NCBI RefSeq assembly: GCF_004336985.1
Contig: NZ_SJUO01000005.1
Location: forward strand, 124,001-188,000
Direction: 5' to 3'
DNA: 64,000 nt
Source: Exiguobacterium sp. SL-9
Lineage (GTDB): Bacteria; Bacillota; Bacilli; Exiguobacteriales; Exiguobacteriaceae
Positions within the stretch are counted from its first letter, which is position 1. Each line of letters starts with the position of its first letter. The notes under the pieces were generated by a model. It made no database searches, had not been told where the DNA came from, and worked only from the letters and a program-made list of their open reading frames with translations. Positions 51,824-60,667 of this stretch are shown piece by piece. Both the position numbers and the translations under genes were made by a program.

Positions 51824-52975
51824 TCACATCTCATGGTGCGTTTTTGAACGACTCGTCGAGTAAACGATGTGACCGTCGACGATGGTCATAATCGGCTTGG
51901 ACATGTAATCGAGCGGGAAGTGGCTCCACAAGACGAGGTCGGCGTCTTTGCCGATCTCGAGCGAGCCGATCCGGTCGTCTACTCCAAGCGATTCGGCCGG
52001 ATGAATCGTGATGGCACGAAGCGCGATATCGACCGGGAGGCCTTCTCGGGCAGCAAGACCGGCACAAAGGTTCAAATATTGGACCGGTGTGTACGGATGA
52101 TCCGTCGTGATGGAGACGATCATATCGTGCTCATGCAAGATTCGATATGTCTCCCATGTTTTGTTTTGGAGCTCAATTTTCGACTTGCGTGTGAACGTCG
52201 GTCCGACGGTAACGTGTTTGACACCGAGTTCACGCAACTTTTCAGCGACGAGATGTCCTTCCGTACAATGTTCGATCCGATAGTCGAGGTCGAACTCTTG
52301 TGCGAAGCGGACGACTGATAAAATATCGTCGGCGCGGTGGGCGTGGACGCGAATCGGCATCTTGCGATCGAGGGCGAGTTGAATCATCTGGCTACCGAAC
52401 GTGCCAATCGTCTTCGTCGAGTCGACGGTCCGGAACGCTTCACGCAACAACCCCATGATGCCCATACGGGTCAACTCACCGGATTTCCCCATACTGTGGA
52501 CACGCTTCGGGTTTTCTCCGAGGGCGAGCTTGAGACCTGCATAACGACGGAGCACCATGTCCTCGATGAAACGGCCATGGGTTTTAATGACACTTGTCAC
52601 CCCGCCGATGACGTTCATACTGCCGGGCATGACTTGAACGGCCGTGACTCCGGCCATGAGCGCTTCTTGAAATCCTTCATCGAGCGGATAGACGCCGTCG
52701 ATGGCCCGGGCGTGTGGCGTCATCGCCTCGACGGTCTCGTTCGCATCGTTCCCGACGGAGCCCGTCCCTTCGTCATACAGTCCGAGGTGAGTGTGGGCGT
52801 CGATGAAGCCGGGGAACAAGAAATTGCCCTCGGCCTCGATGACCGTCTCTCCGTCGAGTGGGTCCAACAAATCCGCCATCTCGACGATTTTGCCGTCCTT
52901 GACGCGGAGGTCCCCATAAAAGTGTGGGGCAGTGATCGGATAAATATGGGCGTTACGAATTAACAAATTACTCAC
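51824..52975 (-). CDS. Amidohydrolase (imidazolonepropionase-like)
   Basis: This 383-residue TIM-barrel metal hydrolase has the first metal motif DAHTHLGL, an internal metal lysine/histidine region (VHAHRADD), a second histidine in IEHCTEGH and an aspartate in ITTDHPY. The C-terminal GSLEIGKDADLVLW is typical of the superfamily. The substrate is not clear; related proteins are annotated as imidazolonepropionase-like but do not act in histidine breakdown. It begins 13 bases after yfhF. Confidence 0.82.
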   Translation of the reverse strand: MSNLLIRNAHIYPITAPHFYGDLRVKDGKIVEMADLLDPLDGETVIEAEGNFLFPGFIDAHTHLGLYDEGTGSVGNDANETVEAMTPHARAIDGVYPLDEGFQEALMAGVTAVQVMPGSMNVIGGVTSVIKTHGRFIEDMVLRRYAGLKLALGENPKRVHSMGKSGELTRMGIMGLLREAFRTVDSTKTIGTFGSQMIQLALDRKMPIRVHAHRADDILSVVRFAQEFDLDYRIEHCTEGHLVAEKLRELGVKHVTVGPTFTRKSKIELQNKTWETYRILHEHDMIVSITTDHPYTPVQYLNLCAGLAAREGLPVDIALRAITIHPAESLGVDDRIGSLEIGKDADLVLWSHFPLDYMSKPIMTIVDGHIVYSTSRSKTHHEM

Positions 52976-52988
52976 GTGCTGGCTCCTT

Positions 52989-53897
52989 TCAAGTCAAATG
53001 AAGTAGTTGTTTCAAAGCGGGTTCTAACGTTTCATAACGGAAGCGGAAACCGTGGTTGAGCGCTTTCGTCGGAACGACTTTGGCTCCCTCGAGGACGATG
53101 ACACTCTTCTCTCCAAGCGCGAGCTTCAGGAGCGGTGCCGGGGCAGGTGCCCAATGCGGGCGATGCATGATCCGGGCGAGTGTTTTTCCGAACTCGTCCA
53201 TCGTGACGGGCGTCGGTGCCGTCCCGTTAACAGGTCCCTCAATCGAATGCGTATCAATCACGTGAACGAACAACCGGACGAGGTCGTCCAAATGAATCCA
53301 TGGTACCCATTGCTTGCCAGAGCCGAGTCGTCCACCGACACCGAACGTGTATGGCAGTTTCATGAGTGGGAAGGCACCGCCATCATTCGATAAGACGACG
53401 CCGGTCCGCATCGTGACGAGACGGATGCCCATGTCTTGAACGGGTTTCGCCTCGTTCTCCCACAAGACACAGACGTTACCTAAGAAGTTGGTCCGGTCCG
53501 GGAGTGGGGTCGTCTCCGAATACGTGATGGAGCGGTCTTCTCCGTAAATCCCAATCGCGGACCCGCTGATGACGACGTTTGGCTTGCGCTTCATATTTTT
53601 AATGATCCGGATGACTTCTTTCGTCCCATCGATCCGGCTTTGAAGAATGGCTTGTTTCTGTTTATGTGTCCAACGACCATCGTTGATCGAAGCACCAGCC
53701 AAATGAATGAATGCGTCGACATCTTGAAGGTCGGACTCAGGATGACTGTCTGGCGTCATCCATTCGACGAACGAGATCCCTCCTTGCCGCGGACGCGGGC
53801 GGCGTGTCAAGACGACGACTTGATGTCCGGCTTCGGCGAGTGCGCGAACGAGCGGCCGGCCGATCAATCCAGTGCCACCGGTGATTGCTATTTTCAT
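52989..53897 (-). CDS. yfhF: TIGR01777-family epimerase (YfhF)
   Basis: This 302-residue short-chain dehydrogenase-like protein has an N-terminal NAD(P) motif ITGGTGLIGRPL and the family segments FIHLAGASINDGRW, VVISGSAIGIYG and ALNHGFRFRYETLEPAL. In B. subtilis yfhF lies next to recX, as it does here in divergent form. The reaction is not established. Confidence 0.9.
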   Translation of the reverse strand: MKIAITGGTGLIGRPLVRALAEAGHQVVVLTRRPRPRQGGISFVEWMTPDSHPESDLQDVDAFIHLAGASINDGRWTHKQKQAILQSRIDGTKEVIRIIKNMKRKPNVVISGSAIGIYGEDRSITYSETTPLPDRTNFLGNVCVLWENEAKPVQDMGIRLVTMRTGVVLSNDGGAFPLMKLPYTFGVGGRLGSGKQWVPWIHLDDLVRLFVHVIDTHSIEGPVNGTAPTPVTMDEFGKTLARIMHRPHWAPAPAPLLKLALGEKSVIVLEGAKVVPTKALNHGFRFRYETLEPALKQLLHLT

Positions 53898-53915
53898 GGG
53901 TCTCCCTCCAATATC

Positions 53916-53940
53916 CTTTAAGCGATTTCAAAACGGGTAT
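53916..53940 (+). promoter_or_regulatory. Sigma-B-type promoter candidate upstream of recX
   Basis: CTTTAA-N13-GGGTAT matches the sigma-B consensus GTTTAA-N12-15-GGGTAT in all but the first base. It predicts a leader of about 100 bases before recX. Confidence 0.5.
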
Positions 53941-54049
53941 GAGGACTATAAGAATAACTAGTACAGATAATACCCCTTCTTCTAACTTATCAAAAATCCT
54001 GCTCGAAAGGGGAACGTGATATGTTAGAAGCAGGAAATGGAGGGATTTC

Positions 54050-54862
54050 GTGAAAATCGCCAAGTTTACGACCCAGAAGAAAAATCAAGACCGGCTCAAC
54101 GTATACGTCGAGAAGGATGGGCGTGAGGAGTTTGCGTTCGCCATCGACTTAGATGTCTTCATCAAATATGGATTGACGAAAGGGATGGAGCTTGAAGACG
54201 ACTTCGTCCGTGACGTCCTTCAAGCTGAAGAAGAACAGAAAGCGTATAAAGCGGCCGTCAATTATTTATCGTACCGAATGCGCGCCGTTTCAGAGGTACG
54301 TGACTACCTCGTGAAGAAAGAGATAGATGAGGCAGCCATCAAGCGCGTCATCGAGCGATTGATCGAACAGCGCTATTTGAACGATGCCGAATTTGCCAAA
54401 GCCTACACCCAGACGAAATTCAATACGAGTCCGAGCGGGCCAGTCAAAATCAAACGAGAACTCACTCAGCTTCGAATCGACCCGGACATCATTGAAGAAG
54501 TGATCAGCGCGATTTCGCACGAAGACCAGCTTGAAAAGGCCGGAAAGTTCGTAAATAGGAAACAAATGGAAACAAATCGTCGTTCTGCCACAGAAGTGCA
54601 ACAAAGAATTCAACAAACCCTGATGCAAAGGGGATTTACGTTTGATATTATTTCAGAGGCGATTCTCACGTTTTGGGAGAACGAGGATGAGGACGTTGAA
54701 CTTTCGGCTTGTTTGACACAGGCGGAAAAACTGAATCGGAAGTTCAGTGGATATGCTCCATATGAGCGGAAACAGCGGATGAAGATGCAGCTTCGACGCA
54801 AAGGTTTTCCATATGAGGTGATTGACCGGGCTTTAGATCGACTCGCTGAACAAGAGTCATAA
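54050..54862 (+). CDS. recX: Regulatory protein RecX
   Basis: This 270-residue, almost wholly helical protein has three-helix RecX repeats containing SYRMRAVSEVRDYLVKK, RYLNDAEFAKAYTQ and RRKGFPYEVIDRALDRL. RecX modulates RecA filaments in recombination and repair. The GTG start follows GGAGGG. The long form (about 265-270 residues) is usual in Bacillales. It lies next to yfhF, a conserved pairing. Confidence 0.93.
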   Translation: MKIAKFTTQKKNQDRLNVYVEKDGREEFAFAIDLDVFIKYGLTKGMELEDDFVRDVLQAEEEQKAYKAAVNYLSYRMRAVSEVRDYLVKKEIDEAAIKRVIERLIEQRYLNDAEFAKAYTQTKFNTSPSGPVKIKRELTQLRIDPDIIEEVISAISHEDQLEKAGKFVNRKQMETNRRSATEVQQRIQQTLMQRGFTFDIISEAILTFWENEDEDVELSACLTQAEKLNRKFSGYAPYERKQRMKMQLRRKGFPYEVIDRALDRLAEQES

Positions 54863-54911
54863 TGGGAGATTCATTTACGGTAGGGGAAAAATCTGAAAAG
54901 GTGGGTCTACA

Positions 54912-56549
54912 TTGACGATTTTCGAATGGATTACAGCACTGATGCCGATTGTGGCAGTGCTCGTATTATTGGTCATTATGCGTTTACCGGCGTCAGTCGC
55001 GATGCCGCTCTCGCTTGTATTGACGGCAGGACTTGCGTTCTTCGTCTGGCAACTCGATGCGACGCGGATCATGGCGGCGACGTTACAAGGGCTCGTGATC
55101 GCCGTCACGACAGTCTGGATTGTGTACGGTGCAATCGGGATGATGAATACGATGAAAGAGGGGGGCGGTATGAACGCGATTCGATCTGGATTCGTTAACA
55201 TTACACCAGATCCCCGAATTCAAGTGCTCATCGTCGGTTGGTTGTTCGTCTCATTCATCGAAGGTGCTTCAGGCTTCGGGACACCAGCTACGGTCGCGGC
55301 TCCGCTGTTGATCGCCCTCGGCTTCCCGCCGATTGCGGCGGTCGTCATCGCCTTATCGGCCGACGTCTCGGCGGTCACGTTCGGTGCGGTCGGAACTCCG
55401 GCTTTAATCGGAATTGGGAACGGGTTGTCGCTTGACGTCAATCAGCCTGAGACCATCGAGTTTTTGACAAGTGTCGTCTTACAGACGGTACTCATCGACA
55501 TGTTCGTCGGTTTGCTCATCCCGTTTATTTTGATTTTGATGCTGACTCGATTCTTCAGTAAAGAGAAGTCAATCAAGCCAGCGCTCGAAGTGTTCCCGAT
55601 TGCCATTATCGCGGCACTCGCTTACAGTATCCCGGCTTACATTTGGACGCTCATTCTCGGATTTGAATTCGGAGGCATGCTCGGTGGGTTGACGGGTCTC
55701 GTCATTCTCGTCACGATGGCACGGAAAGGGATTCTTATGCCAAAACGGGTGTGGACGTTCGACGGCTATGCCGACGAGATTGACCAACCGCTCGATCAAC
55801 CGACGATTGGCAAAGGCAAACGTGAACTGCCACAGTGGAAGGCGTGGGCACCGTATTTGATTTTGACGATCTTCCTCGTCTTGACACGGACTGTGCCATT
55901 CTTGAACGAATTGACGCGCAGCGTCCGCATCGACTTGCCAAATATTATCGGGGTCGAAGGAATCTCGACGTCGTGGGAACCGTTCTATTCACCAGGGTTC
56001 ATGTTCATCTTGACGATGATCGCGACGTTCTTCCTCCACAACATGAGCTGGTCACAAGTGACCTCGGTGTTTAAAGCGACGACGCTCGGTGTCGTCGGGA
56101 CGGCCATCACACTCGCCGCATCGGTGCCGATGGTCCGTATCTTCATTCACTCAGAAAACGGTGGAGCTGGCCTGGCCTCGATGCCGGTCGAGCTTGCAAC
56201 GGCCGCAGCCGATACGTTCGGCGGGGTTTGGCCGCTTGTCGCACCGTGGATCGGGGCGCTCGGCGCCTTCGTTTCCGGATCGGCCACGTTCTCGAACATG
56301 ATGTTCTCGAGTTTGACGACGAATGTCGCCGAATCCGTCGGGTTGAACGAGACGCTCGCGTTATCGATGCAAATGGCAGGAGCGAACGCCGGTAACATGA
56401 TTTGTGTCATGAACGTCGTCGCGGTCGCCTCGGTCGCAGGTCTTCTTGGAAAAGAAGGGACGATCATCCGCTACACGCTCATGCCGATGATTTATTACGT
56501 GACAGCGACCGGACTTGTCGGTTTGATGCTCGCCACGTTCTTCTTGTAA
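54912..56549 (+). CDS. lctP: L-lactate permease
   Basis: This 545-residue membrane protein has about 13-14 helices and the LctP family segments [33 protein letters not shown] and [14 protein letters not shown]. It imports or exports L-lactate with protons. The TTG start at 54912 follows AAAAGGTGGG. It begins 49 bases after recX without a terminator between. Confidence 0.9.
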   Translation: MTIFEWITALMPIVAVLVLLVIMRLPASVAMPLSLVLTAGLAFFVWQLDATRIMAATLQGLVIAVTTVWIVYGAIGMMNTMKEGGGMNAIRSGFVNITPDPRIQVLIVGWLFVSFIEGASGFGTPATVAAPLLIALGFPPIAAVVIALSADVSAVTFGAVGTPALIGIGNGLSLDVNQPETIEFLTSVVLQTVLIDMFVGLLIPFILILMLTRFFSKEKSIKPALEVFPIAIIAALAYSIPAYIWTLILGFEFGGMLGGLTGLVILVTMARKGILMPKRVWTFDGYADEIDQPLDQPTIGKGKRELPQWKAWAPYLILTIFLVLTRTVPFLNELTRSVRIDLPNIIGVEGISTSWEPFYSPGFMFILTMIATFFLHNMSWSQVTSVFKATTLGVVGTAITLAASVPMVRIFIHSENGGAGLASMPVELATAAADTFGGVWPLVAPWIGALGAFVSGSATFSNMMFSSLTTNVAESVGLNETLALSMQMAGANAGNMICVMNVVAVASVAGLLGKEGTIIRYTLMPMIYYVTATGLVGLMLATFFL

Positions 56550-56579
56550 AAAAGTTACAAACTATTTACAACAATAATA

Positions 56580-56609
56580 TTGACAATTTTCTGAACAGTC
56601 TGCTAAGGT
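56580..56609 (+). promoter_or_regulatory. Promoter of the bmrCD-like leader transcript
   Basis: A perfect TTGACA (56580-56585) with an extended -10 TG-C-TAAGGT (hexamer 56604-56609) at 18-base spacing. The start would be near 56616, 33 bases before the leader frame. Confidence 0.6.
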
Positions 56610-56648
56610 TTTAGTAGATTTTCAAACTATGAACAGAGAGGAGCCAGC

Positions 56649-56720
56649 ATGATGAAGTACATTCCAACACTACAACGCACACACACAACATCATATGGCT
56701 ACTCGTATTTGACTGCGTAA
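56649..56720 (+). CDS. Leader peptide of the bmrCD-like operon (23 aa)
   Basis: A frame with ATG at 56649 (a second at 56652) follows AGAGAGGAG and ends with TAA at 56720. It encodes MMKYIPTLQRT followed by HTTSYGYSYLTA, rich in Thr and Tyr. In B. subtilis the leader peptide BmrB couples ribosome stalling by antibiotics to bmrCD transcription; this frame has the same place and is shorter. Its start region GATGAAGTAC (56651-56660) is exactly complementary to the terminator 5' arm. Confidence 0.7.
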   Translation: MMKYIPTLQRTHTTSYGYSYLTA

Positions 56721-56781
56721 TTTGGCAGCTGGATAGGGGTAGTGTCCTTTCCCTGACCATGCAAAAGACTGAAGACTCAGA

Positions 56782-56831
56782 AGCGTACTTCATCCGATTG
56801 GTTGCACAATCAGGTGACGTGCGCTTTTTTT
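56782..56831 (+). terminator. Attenuator terminator in the bmrCD-like leader
   Basis: 5' arm AGCGTACTTCATCCGATTG (56782-56800) pairs with 3' arm CAATCAGGTGACGTGCGCT (56807-56825) at 17 of 19 positions, counting two G-U pairs. The loop has 6 bases and a run of seven T ends it. GTACTTCATC within the 5' arm can instead pair with GATGAAGTAC at 56651-56660, a possible antiterminator. Confidence 0.8.
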
Positions 56832-56865
56832 GCGTGCGCGGAAAGGACGAAAGGGGGAATCAGTC

Positions 56866-58590
56866 ATGAAACTGATTAAACAATTGGATTGGTTTATTAA
56901 AAGACAGAAGCGGACGTATATCGTCGCCATCATCCTACTCATCATCACCGGCGTCGTCGATATGCTACCGCCGTGGATCATCGGGCAGGCAATCGATGCG
57001 ATCCGCGAAGGGAGCTTGACGACAGAACGTCTCGTTATGATCGTCGGTTCATTGCTCGGCATCATGGTATTATCGTACGTCCTTTCGTATTTATGGATCG
57101 CCCGCCTGTTCGGTACGGCGTTCCTACTCGAGAAAAAATTACGGGCTCGCTTCTTCGGCCACTTGCTCCGGCAGACGCCGCGCTTTTATCAGCAGCATCG
57201 CACGGGGGATTTGATGGCGCTCGCGACGAACGATTTGAAAGCGGTTGAACGGACGGCCGGTTTCGGCGTCATGACGCTCGTCGACTCGTTCAATATGACG
57301 CTGATCGCGCTCACGATTATGGGTGTCTTCATCGATTGGAAGTTGACGCTTGCGGCGCTCTTGCCGATGCCGCTTCTCGCCTGGTCGATGAATAAGCTCG
57401 GCCGCCAAATCCATGCCCGCTTCACAGCGGCGCAAGACGCGTTTGGCGTGATGAACGACCAAGTCGTCGAATCGATTTCGGGACTTCGAGTCGTCCGCTC
57501 GTTCGTCCAAGAAGACGCGGATACGAAAAAGTTCGATACGATCACCGACGACGTGATGGCGAAAAACATGCATGTCGCCAAAATCGACGTCTTGTTTGAA
57601 CCGGTCATTAAACTGCTCGTCGGCTTGAGCTATTTGATTGGGTTGTCGTTCGGCACGTATCTCGTGTTCACGAACGACATCACGCTCGGTCAGCTCGTCT
57701 CGTTCAATATCTATCTTGGGATGCTTATTTGGCCGATGTATGCGTTCGGTGAACTGATTAACGTCGTGCAACGTGGTACGGCCAGCCTTGAACGCATCGA
57801 GGCGACGATGAATGAACCACCGGACGTCGTCTCAACCGGAACGGTCGAAGTCGGCGTCCCGGAAAAAATCACGTTCAAATCACTGTCGTTCCAATATCCG
57901 GGAACGACTCGCGCGTCGCTTGAAGACATCGTCTTGCACGTGTCACGCGGTGAGACAATCGGCATCGTCGGACCGACGGGGGCCGGAAAGACGACGCTGT
58001 TGCGTCAGTTGCTCCGAGAGTATCCGATTGATGACTCGTTACTCGTCAATGGAATCCCGATTCACGACATCAAGCTTGATACCGTTCGGGGTTGGAGCGG
58101 TTATGTCTCGCAAGAGCATTTGCTGTTCTCGAAGACGGTCCGTGACAATATTTTGTTCGGCGCCGATGACGCGACGGAACAAGACCTCGAGACGGCGATT
58201 CGGCTCGCGGCGTTCGATACCGATATCGAACATTTAGAGAACGGCCTTGACACGGTCGTCGGGGAGCAGGGGGTTATGCTCTCGGGCGGTCAGAAACAAC
58301 GGCTGTCTATCGCCCGCGCGCTCTTGAAAGATCCAGAGATCCTCTTGCTCGACGATTCGCTCTCAGCAGTCGATGCCAAGACGGAAGCCCGCATTATCGA
58401 TTCGGTCCGGACGAGCCGGGCCGAACAGACGACGTTTATCGTCGCGCACCGCCTGTCCGCTGTGGCCCATGCCGACCAGATTCTTGTATTACAAGACGGT
58501 CGCGTTACAGAACGGGGCACACACGACCAACTGATGGAACGACACGGTTGGTATTATGAACAATACGTTCGACAAGGAGAGTCGGAGTAA
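56866..58590 (+). CDS. bmrC: Heterodimeric ABC exporter subunit BmrC-like
   Basis: This 574-residue half-transporter has six N-terminal helices and a nucleotide-binding domain with Walker A GPTGAGKTT, signature LSGGQKQRLS and Walker B ILLLDDS. The catalytic glutamate after the Walker B aspartate is replaced by aspartate (DD instead of DE), the hallmark of the degenerate ATP site of BmrC. With the next gene it forms a multidrug exporter. The ATG at 56866 follows AAAGGGGG. Confidence 0.88.
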   Translation: MKLIKQLDWFIKRQKRTYIVAIILLIITGVVDMLPPWIIGQAIDAIREGSLTTERLVMIVGSLLGIMVLSYVLSYLWIARLFGTAFLLEKKLRARFFGHLLRQTPRFYQQHRTGDLMALATNDLKAVERTAGFGVMTLVDSFNMTLIALTIMGVFIDWKLTLAALLPMPLLAWSMNKLGRQIHARFTAAQDAFGVMNDQVVESISGLRVVRSFVQEDADTKKFDTITDDVMAKNMHVAKIDVLFEPVIKLLVGLSYLIGLSFGTYLVFTNDITLGQLVSFNIYLGMLIWPMYAFGELINVVQRGTASLERIEATMNEPPDVVSTGTVEVGVPEKITFKSLSFQYPGTTRASLEDIVLHVSRGETIGIVGPTGAGKTTLLRQLLREYPIDDSLLVNGIPIHDIKLDTVRGWSGYVSQEHLLFSKTVRDNILFGADDATEQDLETAIRLAAFDTDIEHLENGLDTVVGEQGVMLSGGQKQRLSIARALLKDPEILLLDDSLSAVDAKTEARIIDSVRTSRAEQTTFIVAHRLSAVAHADQILVLQDGRVTERGTHDQLMERHGWYYEQYVRQGESE

Positions 58591-58612
58591 TCCGGGAAAG
58601 GGGGAATCTCTC

Positions 58613-60658
58613 ATGATCGATCAATACGAATTAGATCCAGCTCGTAGGAAACGGACGATTCGCTCACTCGTTGGGTACGCCAAACAAGTGAAGCGCTCGA
58701 TTTTCCTCGGCTTGACGTTACTCTTTTTAGCGGTCGGCGCGGAACTCGCGGGACCGTATATCGCAAAAATTATTATCGATGACCATATCGTCGCCATCGA
58801 GCGCGATTGGGTTCAAGTCGAGTCAGGCGGGAGTGTCGACTTTGACGGCAACTCCTATGAGAAAGAGACGCGGCTTGACGAAGAGACTGTCGTCCGACCT
58901 GTCTCGATCGTTCAGACGACAGACGGATACTATCTTGTTCCGGATGCCGTTATGAGCGGTGGGGTACGTGAAGTCGAAGACGGCGTCCTCACCATCACAC
59001 GAAGCGAGGAATCAGCGACGTACGACAATATTGTGCCGCTCTCCTCGACTGACGTGTTCAAGTTTTATGAGACGGATCTTCGGGCTGTGCTTATGTTGTC
59101 TGCCTTGTACGTCGTCTTGCTTCTCATCGCGGCAGGGTTGAACTGGGGGCAACAGATGCTCCTCCAACGGTCGGCCCATAAGATTGTCAAGACGATGCGA
59201 CTCGATGTCATGCGGCACTTACAGACGATCCCGGTCCGCTACTTTGACCAGACGCCGATCGGAAAAATCGTCAGCCGTGTCACGAATGACACTGAGACGA
59301 TTCGCGACTTGTATTTAGGTGTGCTCGCACGTGTCTTCCAAAGCGTCGTCATGATGATTGGTGTCTTGATCGCCATGTTCTTCTTAGACGCGCGCCTCGG
59401 TTTCGTGTCGCTCATCATCATCCCGGTCGTCATCGTATGGATCAAGTTGTTCCAACGGCTGTCGACACGAAACAACTTCCGTGTTCGCGCCCTCGTCGCC
59501 GACATGAACGCGCAGTTGAATGAGAGCATTCAGACGATGCCGATCATTCAATCGTACGTCAAAGAAGATCTCGTCTATGACGAGTTCAACGAGAAAAATA
59601 GCGACAACTTCCAGACGCGCCGGAAACTGCTCAAACTCGATGCACTCATGTCGCACAATTTGGTCAACTTTTTCCGCAACATGGCGCTTGCCTTACTCAT
59701 CTGGGTCGTTGGCGCGCAGACGCTCGGCACGGGCAGCGTGCTCACCCTCGGGATTTTGTACGCTTATATCGATTACGTGTCACGGATTTTCGAGCCGGTC
59801 ACGCAAATCATGAACCAGCTGTCCCCGCTCCAACAAGCGCTCGTCTCGGCAGATCGGATGTTCCAATTGCTCGACGAGAAGGGGGAAGACGTCTCCTCAG
59901 AACGCATTGCACGCTTTAACGGCGAGGTCGCCTTCGAGGACGTGTCCTTCAGCTATGAAGCCGGAAAACCGGTGCTCCAACACATCGATATCCATGCAGA
60001 GCCAGGTGAAACGGTCGCACTCGTCGGCCATACGGGTAGCGGTAAAAGTTCGATTATGAACTTGCTCATGCGTTTTTATGACCCATCAGAAGGAACGCTT
60101 AACATCGACGGTATGGATGTTACGAAATTGCCGACACAAGCTGTCCGCGATCATCTCGGCATCGTGCTTCAAGACCCGTTCTTATTTACAGGTTCGATTC
60201 GCACGAACGTGACGCTCGGTGACGAAAGCATTTCTGACGACCGGATTTGGCAAGCGTTGACGGCGGTCGGGGCCGACCGTTTCGTCAAACAGTTACCGCA
60301 CGGTCTCGACGAACCGGTCATCGAACGCGGTGCCTCGCTCTCGAGTGGGGAACGTCAGCTGATCAGCTTCGCCCGTGCCCTCGTCTTCGACCCGGCCATC
60401 CTCGTTTTAGACGAAGCGACGGCAAGCGTCGATTCAGAGACGGAAGCGCTCATTCAAGAAGCGCTTAAGACGCTCACGTACGGCCGGACGACGTTCGTCA
60501 TCGCCCACCGTCTCTCGACGATACGGGAAGCGGACCAAATCCTCGTTCTCGATCACGGTCACATCATCGAGCGGGGGAACCATCAGTCGCTCATCGCAGA
60601 TGGCGGCGTCTACGCTCGAATGCATGAGCTACAAAGTAAACAACAGGCCATCAGTTAA
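58613..60658 (+). CDS. bmrD: Heterodimeric ABC exporter subunit BmrD-like
   Basis: This 681-residue half-transporter has an extra hydrophilic, external segment of about 100 residues between helices 1 and 2 (around 60-160), as in BmrD (673 aa). Its ATPase has Walker A GHTGSGKSS and an intact Walker B ILVLDEATASVD, while the signature is LSSGERQ, altered from LSGGQ. This altered signature pairs with the degenerate BmrC site, as expected for an asymmetric exporter. The ATG at 58613 follows AAAGGGGGAA. Confidence 0.88.
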   Translation: MIDQYELDPARRKRTIRSLVGYAKQVKRSIFLGLTLLFLAVGAELAGPYIAKIIIDDHIVAIERDWVQVESGGSVDFDGNSYEKETRLDEETVVRPVSIVQTTDGYYLVPDAVMSGGVREVEDGVLTITRSEESATYDNIVPLSSTDVFKFYETDLRAVLMLSALYVVLLLIAAGLNWGQQMLLQRSAHKIVKTMRLDVMRHLQTIPVRYFDQTPIGKIVSRVTNDTETIRDLYLGVLARVFQSVVMMIGVLIAMFFLDARLGFVSLIIIPVVIVWIKLFQRLSTRNNFRVRALVADMNAQLNESIQTMPIIQSYVKEDLVYDEFNEKNSDNFQTRRKLLKLDALMSHNLVNFFRNMALALLIWVVGAQTLGTGSVLTLGILYAYIDYVSRIFEPVTQIMNQLSPLQQALVSADRMFQLLDEKGEDVSSERIARFNGEVAFEDVSFSYEAGKPVLQHIDIHAEPGETVALVGHTGSGKSSIMNLLMRFYDPSEGTLNIDGMDVTKLPTQAVRDHLGIVLQDPFLFTGSIRTNVTLGDESISDDRIWQALTAVGADRFVKQLPHGLDEPVIERGASLSSGERQLISFARALVFDPAILVLDEATASVDSETEALIQEALKTLTYGRTTFVIAHRLSTIREADQILVLDHGHIIERGNHQSLIADGGVYARMHELQSKQQAIS

Positions 60659-60667
60659 GGAGGCAAC

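Noticed and set aside
57139-57771. Minus-strand frame of 210 codons opposite bmrC
   Set aside because: Composition is rich in Arg, Asp and His, as is typical of antisense shadows; no start signal and no promoter.
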